From NCBI GenBank assembly GCA_003117195.1, contig BDSI01000095.1, forward strand, positions 404,362-468,361: a stretch of DNA of 64,000 nucleotides, written 5' to 3'. The stretch is from Eudorina sp. 2006-703-Eu-15 (lineage: Eukaryota; Chlorophyta; Chlorophyceae; Chlamydomonadales; Volvocaceae). Shown here one piece after another: positions 56,601 to 64,000 of this stretch; the first letter of the stretch is position 1; every line of letters begins with the position of its first letter. The notes beneath the pieces are model-generated. The model made no database searches, was not told where the DNA came from, and saw only the letters and a program-made list of their open reading frames with translations. The position numbers were made by a program, and so were the translations under genes.

Positions 56601-59600
56601 GCGGGGTGGGGGGCCCGGGATGCGGTCCACAGCCACACGGCCTGGCGGTGTGAGCTTCGCAAGCCAGCACATACCGCCAGTGCAGTATCGCCAGGGCACC
56701 GTCGTAGAAAGATGCGAAGGACAAGGTGCCAGGTTCCCGCCGTGGGCAGGGCCGTGCGGCCGTCCTTGTGTTCGTATTCACTGGCAGTACGGCCACACAC
56801 GCACACATGTACGGTAACGCGAGGATCGCACGCACAGCACAGCATTGTGGTGTGTGTCTGTGTGGTCACCAAGGCGGCCGACCCGCACCAGCTGGTAGTC
56901 TCCCCCGACGCAGCGACACCAAAAGCTCGCCAAACCGACAGCGTTCATCCGACACCGCAGCCTTTGGTTTACTATATGGGCCGGGCAATGGGTATCTTCT
57001 ACACGCATACGGTCAACTTTGAGGGCGCTTCTCTGACCCTCGCATGTCACGCACTCCTGTTCTGCCTGCCTGCGAACACAAATGCACACCCAGTGTCCCC
57101 CTCCCCCGCCCCTTACGCCTTGCCCGCCCGCTTGGCCCACCTCCCGTTCCCACCTTGAACGGCGCGTCGGTCCCCGGCGCGTGGATCTCCGACCAGTACT
57201 TGCGGTCCAGGAGGGCCAGGGACTGGATGTACAACACATCCAACGGAACGGCTGGTGCCGCCGCCTTCTGCAACGCCGGAGCTGGCGCCTGCGCCGCGGG
57301 GGCGGCGGCCGCAGTAGTGGCGGCGGCAGGGCCCGTGGCGGCGGACGGGGCTGCGCCGGGGATCGCCGGGGACGGGCCCCGCGCCGCCGCCACCGCGACC
57401 GCACCTGAAGCGGCGGCGGCGGCGGTGGCGGCGGCGGCGGCGGGCATCAGTCGGGCGGAGGCCATCCGTGACGGCACCTGGCCGCCGACGGCGCCCGCCT
57501 GAGAGCGTCAAGAGGGGGAGGGCCGGAGGTTAGGTGCGACTTGGGAGTCAGGAGATGGGTACAGGGGGATGAGGCCGGGGGGAAAAGGAACTTAGCAGAC
57601 TGCGCCAGGGGGGACGTCGGTGGCGGCACATGATGAACGGGCAGCAGCTGGACAGTGACAGAGCGGCAGCAGCCAGCCAGGGATGGCCAGCACGTACGCC
57701 GGGCCGACAACATCTCCACAAGGGGGCCACGGAGCGGCAACGGTATGCACCGCGGATACACCACTCCCGCATCGAGTACACGCATGCTGTCACACATGAC
57801 TAAATTGCGCGCAGTTGCCGTACCGTGCCGTACCTGCTGTGCCCGCACCGCCTGTCTGTCGCCCACCAGGCGGCCCGCCTGCAACAGCATGTGCCATAAT
57901 CGACGGCTGCTTCGAGAGGGTGTAAGGGGAGTACCCCACCCAGTGATGAGACGCCTCCCCGCAAACCAACTCAGGATGACCCCCAACAAGAACCGACGAT
58001 GCTACCCCAACGCCCCCGGGGGTCAAACGCTCAAAACCCAAACCCTGTCTGATCAATGTGAGCGCGACCCCAGCCAGATCCACGTCCGTAACCCTTCGAC
58101 TCTCCGCTGCGGAAACAACTCAGTCTCCCGCGTCTTCGCGCGAACTAATGAAATATTGGCGACCCGGCAAATATCGTTCCAAGTGCGCGCGGGCGGAGCC
58201 CGAAGCCGCACTGAGAACCTACCCCCCGTTGATGCTCAACCTATCCTGCCCTTCCCTGCCGCGCCCTGTCCTTCCCTGCCATATCCTGTCGTACCCTGTC
58301 GTACCTCGTTGAGCCTGGCCTTGGCTGACGCCACCAGCTTAAAGGGCTGCACGCTGAAGCGGCGCTGCTCCACCTCGTCTCGGAGCAGGTGGACGGACAT
58401 GAGGATGCGGTCCAGGAAGCTGTCCACCCAGCCGGCGGCGGACGCGAACGGACGAGCCCAGCTGGCGCTGCTGCAGACGCCTCCCAGGTCCACCTGATGA
58501 TCATCACCGGAAGCAGCAGCAGCAGGCAGGGAATAGCAGGGGCAGCAGCAGGCAGGGAATTAGCAGGGGCAGCAGCAGGCAGGGAATTAGCAGGGGCAGC
58601 AGCAGGCAGGGAATTAGCAGGGGCAACAGCAGGCAGGGAATTAGCAGGGAATTAGCAGGAATTAGCAGGGGCAGCAGCAGGCAGGGAATTAGCAGGGGCA
58701 GCAGCAGGCAAGGAATAGCAGGGGCAGCAGCAGGCAGGGAATAGCAGGTGCAGCAGCAGGCAGGGAATTAGCAGGGGCAGCAGCAGGCATGGAATAGCAG
58801 GGGCAGCAGCAGGCAGGGAATATCAGGGGCAGCAGCAGGCAGGGAATTAGCAGGGGCAGCAGCAGGCAGGGAATTAGCAGGGGCAGCAGCGGCAGACGGT
58901 GGAGGAGACGGTGTTTGAGGGAGCGAACGACCCCAGGGGCGAAAAGGGACACGTATACCTGCATATGAAGCAATGGCTGAGGCAGGGACAGACTCAGGGG
59001 CAGAGGAGGTAGAGACAGAGGCAGCAGGGACGGAGAGGGGAGCGATATTGCGGCGCTAGGGGGGAAGGACTTGGAGCAGGTGTTGGCGTGATGAAAAACA
59101 TGAAACGACACAACTCCCGAGTAAGGCGTAATGAGGGGCAGGTGAGCTAGATGCGCAAGAGGGTCGCGGTGGGCCGGAAGGCCGCGCTGTGGGCGCTGCT
59201 GTCGTACTCACCTTGACGATGCACGTAACCAGCGACTCTGGAGAGGCCGGCCCCTCGTCCTTGAGGCCGGCGATGGTGTAGCCACCCGCCACCGTGGCAC
59301 GGACCGGCCGCCGGTACAAGCCCGTGCCGTACAGCCCGGGCCCGGGGCCGCCTGCGCAATGTACGGAAAATTGAGCACCGGACGCCGCGTGAGGCCTCAT
59401 CCCGCCTCTACTCAAGAGCATCAAAAGCACCTGGGCGCATGCGCCCTCCGCCCTCCCTTCCGTGCCTCACCGCCTTCCAGCGCAGACCACACTCACCACG
59501 ACCTGCTGCGGAGGGGCCCGCGGCCGCCTTGCGGCGCCCCCACCACCACCCACCGCCACGAGCTCCATCTCCGGCCCTCCCGCCCGGGCCTGCGTCGGAA

Positions 59601-62600
59601 ACAGCGGCGCCGGTCCTCTCCCGCTGCTGCGGCTGCTGCTGCGGCTGCTGCTGCGGCGGGTCCACCGACTGAAACATCACCACGATCACGCCGTCCTCTT
59701 CGTGCTGCCGTACATACACGTGCATGTGATGTGTGCACGTGGGACAGGGGCCGGGGTGCCGTATAGGACGTTGGTACGCAGCGAGGGCCGGCGGGTTGGG
59801 GTGATACAATGGGTTCGGGTCCGCGGAAGTAGGGCCGGGAGCGAGGGGCGTGCGATGGTTGGGGCCCCAAGGGAAACAGGACGAGGGGAAGGGAGGCCCG
59901 GGGGCCGCCCACCGGGAGCTGACCAGACCAGTCGGCGGGCTGCTGGCGCGGATGTGCTCCGACCGGGGGATGCGAAGTTGCGAACCCGCAGGCAGGAGCA
60001 GACCGAGGGGAGGGACCCTCCCTAGATTCCTCTTCCGACCCGTTCCTGCGGTTGAGGGCCCACCTGATGCGCTGATGCTACACCTCCGCCCTGACCATAT
60101 CCTGATCCCCGATCCGAATCCCGGGTTCGCCATCCCGGGTTCTAGATCCAGGATATGCAATCCTCGATCCCAAAATCCAGACTTCGAGCCCAAGTATTCG
60201 ACGCCGCGTCCAACCTACCAAACCCAGAACACGCACCGTCCCGGCTGCCCGTCCTCTCACCTCGTCGCTCCCGCCCTTGCTCCCCCCCCTGGCCTCCCAC
60301 CTTGCTCAGGGTCTCCAGCACCACCTCCCGGGGGGCGCAGAAGAAGCCGGCCGCCCCCGTGGCCGTCAGCACCAGCCGTAGCACCTGCGGCCAAGCAATG
60401 GTGAGAGGCGATCCGGTGCGGGGCGCAGTTGCGGGGCCCCCCCCGGGTTTCCTAAAGTGGACCCTTCACATATGCACCCAGCGAACAACTAAACCTTATA
60501 CCGACCTCCTTCTTGAACCCCGTCCGGTCGTCAGCGGGTTGCAGCACCTCCACGGCCGCCGCGGGGCCCAGGATTGTGGTGTTGCCGCGCAGCCGCATCA
60601 GTGCAGCCGCCACGCGGTGGGGCTGGCCCCGGATGACGCAGCTGACCATGTACTCGCCCTCACCAGACTAGGCCGGGATGGACGGGCGGGGGGCAGAAGA
60701 GGCAGCGGGACGTGCAGAGGCAGACGATCGAGGGGGCGGGGCGGGACGGGTCTCAAGCGCAGTACGGCCGGCGGGCCACGTGCAGGATGAGGCACCGGGT
60801 GCGTGTGGATGTGGGCGTGTGATGGCACGACGGACGGGAAACCGTACATACGGCGATGGACGGGATGGGGAGTCGGAATGAGATGTTGCTGAACAGTATA
60901 ACGGTAACGGTAACGGTAGCAGTTGCATTGAAGGCGACGAGGAGGGGCCAAGGTGGGATTGCTGGCGGTGGGGGTATATCGGACGGGTCGGCGGTAGAGA
61001 GATGCGCTGGCCGCCGGGGGATGCGAGGGTGTTGCGTAGGTGTAGAGGGTGAGGTGAGGTGAGGTGAGGAGGGTGAGCGATGATGCAAGGGGGCTCACCT
61101 TCCGGTTGTCCTCTTCGGAGCGGTGGTAGTAGATGGCCACGCCGTTGGTCTGGCTGCAGGACGTTCGGCAAGGGGGTTGTTGGGAGGGTGGGACATGCAG
61201 GCGCGCGTCAGCAGTAGAGGTGAAGGCTGCTTGCTGCGCTTGCTGGCCCGGCAGACAGCGAGCCGGGGGGTTGCAGGGCTGCACGCGGACCACCTTACTT
61301 GGGGACCGGGCTCGCGGAGTCTTGGAGACTGGCAATGAAACGAAAATAGATCAGGACGGAGGTGAAACCTCCGCTTCGTTATCGCCCTTCATCCCGCCAT
61401 GGTGCCTTCGCAGCTCGCAGAGGGACAGACCGCCGCCGGAGATGGCGTACGGCAGTCTCAAGCGTGGGTGAAGTACGGCGGGCCAGGTGTCGAAGACGAT
61501 ATTTCGCGCAAGGAGAGAGAGCGACCGCGATGAAGAGGACGTTGAGGGCAAGACGCGGGAAGGTGCACTTCGAAATGGGCGGGTGGGGTGGGGTATGGAT
61601 TGGGGCACCGATGCGTGGGGTAGGGTGGGGCGGGCCACGCACCGGCACGGAATCCACCGCTGCTCATCTGGGTTTGGTGGTGCGGCGGCGGCGTCCTGGT
61701 CGGAATCCAAATCCAGATCCAGATCCAGATCCGAGTCGGCGTCCGAGTTGGCGTCTGGGTCGGATTCTGGGTCATGCCAGGCCTCGTCGGGCCCGCCGGC
61801 CCCGTCTCCTCCGCCGCCGCCGCGGCCATGCCCCGTTCCTGCGGTGGGCGGCATACCACCGCAACGTGCCCCGCCGATTGTTCGACGCGATGATCATACG
61901 AGATTCATGCATACATGAGTAATGAAGAAAAAGAAGAAAAAGAGGGAAAGGAAAGAGTGTGTGTTCGTTGGCAGCAGGCAGAGCGGGAATGCGTGACATT
62001 ACCGTACAAATGCCGTACCTCGAAAAGACTTCCCCCCGGTCAGCTTCTCCCCACGTCGCCATCGTTGGTGGTGGCCGATGGTACCCGGAGGAACGTGGGA
62101 CGGCCCGGGCGCAGCCGTACGTCACACGAGGATCGTCGAGGCGGGGCGCGCGGTGTTGGTTTCGGGGCGAGCGCGGAGGTTTGAAGGGGTGTGAGAAAGG
62201 AGGTTTGAAGGGGGGTGAGAACGGAGGTTGAAAGGGGTGTGTGAGCAGCAACCACAGGCTCCGTCCGATGGAGGTGTAGGAAACCCGATGGGGGGTGTAC
62301 AGTGTTGTGGCGGCCTAGGGGATACCCTGTGCGCTCCAGGTGTGGATCACTTGGTGCAGCTTAGCAGTCAGGCGAGGGACCGGACGACTGGTTGCATCGC
62401 GCCCGAAAACGTACTCCTTGCGCACTACCGCAACAGAGTGACCCATGGGTCGGCCTCGCGGCCGGCGCACAACCGCACCTTGCAAACGTCGCCCTCGGTG
62501 CCCACAGCTCCGCCGACTGCGGCCGCGGTGTGGCCGCCAGCCCGAATGCCGTCAACCCGTCCTGGGCTAGCGGCAGCATCCAAGCCGCCGGCCGCGGGCC

Positions 62601-64000
62601 CCTCAGCGCAACGCCCCGGCCGCGCCGCCGCAGCCGTCGCCGCACTGGACACCGCCCATGGGTCAATCGGGCGCCGGACCATGCCGTAATGTGCTTGCGC
62701 TCGTGCAGTACGAGACGTGCGTCGTACGATCAGGTGTTGGTCGAGGGTTAGATTGAAAAAAAGAACGGTTGGTCGAGGGGCGGGGTGCGGTACCAAGCCC
62801 CAAACCGACGCACACAGCGCCACTCGTGCCGACGCCGGCGTGTCGACTCCGACTGCGGATCCGGTGCTTAGCTTTAAGGGACATCCTTACGGGGGGCGGG
62901 TCGAGGACAGGATACGAAGCTTGAGTCCGGAGCTCCGGACTGCCGTACTCACTCACATCGCCCACGGTCCGCCCTTTGTCGTACATCGGCATCATCGCCC
63001 CCTTTGCCGACCGGGACCCGGCGGGCCGGGGACCCCCCCTCCCGACCCTCCCCGACCCCCTCCCGACCCTCCCCGACCCCCTCCCGACCCTTGCCGCGCC
63101 GACCCCGCTCTCCCCCTCACCTTCTTGGCGCCCCCAGCTGTTCCAGCACGCTGGAGAGCGCCTCGTGCCACCGACGGGCCTCGTCCCGGTCTGTGAAGCC
63201 CAGCACCAGGTCGGTGTACCCAGCGGCAGCCCAGCTGGGCGGCCAGCACACCGCCAGCTCCACCTGAACCCCAAAGGGGGAGGGGATTAAAAAGGAACAG
63301 CCCAGACAAAGGGGGAGGGGGAGGGGTATAGGAAATTGGTAGACATATTTATACTGCGCTGCTGCCAGAGCGAATATCCTATAGAGACTTGACTGTACCA
63401 GGATCTCCAGGAGGGGGAGGGGGGTGCGGGCGGGTGGCGTCGGCCCAAGTCCGCGACCAACAGTGCAACAGAGATGGCGGCGTTCAGCCTTGAGGCGTGG
63501 TCCGGACCGCAGCTGCAGCCATAGCCGTGACGACTGTGCCTCGTAAACCGCTTTCAGAATCCCTGCCGTAAGCGCATGCAGCCGCGTCGCGGACTGCGTT
63601 CCCTCCGCGCCTACCTGCCTGGCCGGCCCCCTATCAGCTGTCAGCTGGTTCTGGGACCGGTCCCCGTCCCGCCCCGCGCTGCCGTGCGTGCCTACCAGCT
63701 GCACGGAGGCGCTAACCCCTTGGAGCGCAGCCGTGATGGCCCACTTGCCGGACGGCCTCACGCCGCGGTCGACGAGCAGCGCCGCCGACACCTCCGCCCC
63801 TGTGGCCGGCCGCAGCGCGCACCCCCTGCTCAGGTGCCAGTACTTGGCTGCGCGGCCGCCCTGCTCTGCGGCGGGTCGGTCGGGGTCGTGAAAGGTGGCG
63901 ATGGTTCGGCCGCCGCGCAGCAGCGCAATGCGGCGCCGAACGACCACGCCGCCGACGCGCGTGCCCTTGTAGGCCACTGTCTCCGTCAGGGCGGTGCTGC
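53053..64000 (-). CDS. EDR2-like PH-START-DUF1336 protein, 5' end outside window
   Basis: Probable lipid-binding membrane-associated protein of the plant EDR2 type. Exons (minus): >64000-63696, 63263-63121, [unresolved], 61838-61643, 61328-61299, 61153-61099, 60667-60506, 60384-60301, 59704-59497, 59351-59212, 58493-58305, 57878-57834, 57498-57154, 56573-56339, about 55463-55365, 55222-55086, 54533-54374, 53856-53754, 53396-53053. Except across 61839-63120, phases agree. PH domain: GKWAITAALQG to FTDRDEARRWHEALSSVLE. START-like: SGEGEYMVSCVIRG, CAPREVVLETLSK, GGYTIAGLKDEG, SLVTCIVKVDLGG. DUF1336: VRGATYLKDKKKVPAG, FSIVIHLVIPGSPLLGI, ETRNSMLKLVPHIASGSW, MIKQSVGTTPVIIGKAL, EVDIDISANSVANYV, EGTAPWELPECLLGSFRV. 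These match the family in order. Asp/Leu repeats (61712-61750) and an Ala-rich linker are insertions. The C-terminal tail is Ala/Gly-rich. Confidence 0.87.
53612..53671. repeat. GCCCGC hexamer repeat
   Basis: About ten copies of CCCGCG/GCCCGC in the intron between the two last exons of the EDR2-like gene. Arg/Ala-only ORFs across it are shadows. Confidence 0.95.
54774..55082. repeat. ACCC/GCACCC minisatellite
   Basis: About 310 bp made of ACCC tetramers interrupted by GC, giving ACCCACCCGC-type units, in one intron of the EDR2-like gene, ending at its donor. The G-rich strand is the transcribed gene's sense strand. Gly/Trp/Val-repeat ORFs here are artefacts. Confidence 0.95.
56868..57075 (-). 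repeat. dispersed repeat family R1, full-length copy 4
   Basis: The most complete copy. On the minus strand it runs from GGCAGGCAGAACAGG and GGAGTGCGTGACATGCGAGG through CCGTATGCGTGTAGAAGATA, CCCATTGCCCGGCCCATAT, GGCTGCGGTGTCGGATGAAC and GCTTTTGGTGTCGC to CCAGCTGGTGCGGGTCGGC. It lies in an intron of the EDR2-like gene. I see no tRNA-like promoter boxes or terminal inverted repeats. Confidence 0.85.
58510..58892. repeat. 27-bp minisatellite, GCAGCAGCAGGCAGGGAATTAGCAGGG unit
   Basis: About thirteen imperfect copies of a 25-28 bp unit (GGGGCAGCAGCAGGCAGGGA plus ATTAGCA or ATAGCA) in the intron between exons 59351-59212 and 58493-58305 of the EDR2-like gene. It begins 17 nt before the acceptor. 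There are no unique spacers, so it is not a CRISPR array. Confidence 0.95.
61839..63120 (-). other. unresolved part of the EDR2-like gene
   Basis: The exon before it ends in phase 2 and the exon after it begins in phase 1, so at least one exon of length 2 mod 3 must lie here. GC-rich open stretches at 62400-62690 are candidates, but no combination of splice sites that I tried gave the right phase. An R1 fragment (61968-62000) lies in it. Confidence 0.55.
63327..63364 (+). repeat. 38-bp dispersed motif, copy 3
   Basis: TATAGGAAATTGGTAGACAT followed by ATTTATACTGCGCTGCTG. It is nearly identical to 26299-26336 and, over 27 bp, to the reverse complement of 14374-14400. Here it follows a GGGGGAGGGGG tract in an intron of the EDR2-like gene. 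Confidence 0.9.

Noticed and set aside
58510..58892. CRISPR-like regular array
   Set aside because: The units are contiguous and variable with no unique spacers, and the genome is eukaryotic; it is a minisatellite.
61351..61854. Continuous ORF joining the Asp/Leu repeats to RLRLPYAISGGGLSLCELRRHHGG as one exon
   Set aside because: A GTGCGTGG donor at 61642 and a 30-nt exon at 61328-61299 give matching phase 2, so the C-terminal part of this ORF is intron.

Overview
The window is nuclear DNA from a GC-rich, intron-rich green alga of the Chlamydomonas/Volvox (volvocine) type. Signs of this are strong third-position GC, many short exons with GTGAG/GTACGG donors and C-rich CAG acceptors, CA/GT microsatellites in introns, TGTAA motifs downstream of stop codons, long Gly/Ala/Gln low-complexity stretches inside proteins, and a secreted fasciclin-domain protein with Ser-Pro-rich linkers of the algal cell-adhesion type. 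I see no organellar, bacterial or viral gene block. The species is not determinable from the sequence alone. All exon models were built by eye from reading frame, splice consensus and phase.

Layout. (1) 1-4046, minus: 3' part cut off by the window, a Gln-rich disordered protein with a conserved but unrecognised N-terminal region. (2) 4047-9354: no supported gene. (3) 9355-15678, minus: an 11-exon BTB-BACK protein of the POB1/LRB type. (4) 16296-about 18034, plus: a small protein with one membrane segment. (5) 18732-21266, minus: a second small membrane-anchored protein, convergent with the previous one. (6) 22726-25035, minus: GID4/VID24, the substrate receptor of the GID/CTLH ubiquitin ligase. 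(7) 26950-29274, plus: an intronless F-box/LRR-like protein. (8) 30774-43222, plus: a 19-exon, GPI-anchored protein with five FAS1 domains, two Pro-rich linkers and a clear internal duplication. (9) 45083-47446, plus: a second intronless protein paralogous to gene 7. (10) 48600-51420, minus: a Gly/Arg-rich protein with repeated HDDR motifs and an RWGHDKFEE motif, probably a Barentsz/CASC3-like factor. (11) 53053 to beyond 64000, minus: an EDR2-like PH-START-DUF1336 protein whose N-terminus lies past the right edge.

Functional themes. Two genes are very likely ubiquitin-ligase substrate adaptors (BTB-BACK for CUL3 ligases, GID4 for GID/CTLH), and the two intronless paralogues may be F-box-like, but the genes share no obvious operon-like or pathway logic, as expected for a eukaryotic chromosome. 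The fasciclin gene is the most distinctive locus. It looks like an algal-CAM module (Pro-rich segment plus two FAS1 domains) duplicated head to tail, with an extra fifth FAS1 domain and a GPI signal.

Non-coding content is rich. There are several dispersed short repeats, some carrying hairpins, a perfect 27-bp inverted repeat in an intron, a (GT)56 tract next to a splice acceptor, and several minisatellites confined to introns. These repeats are the least explained part of the window.
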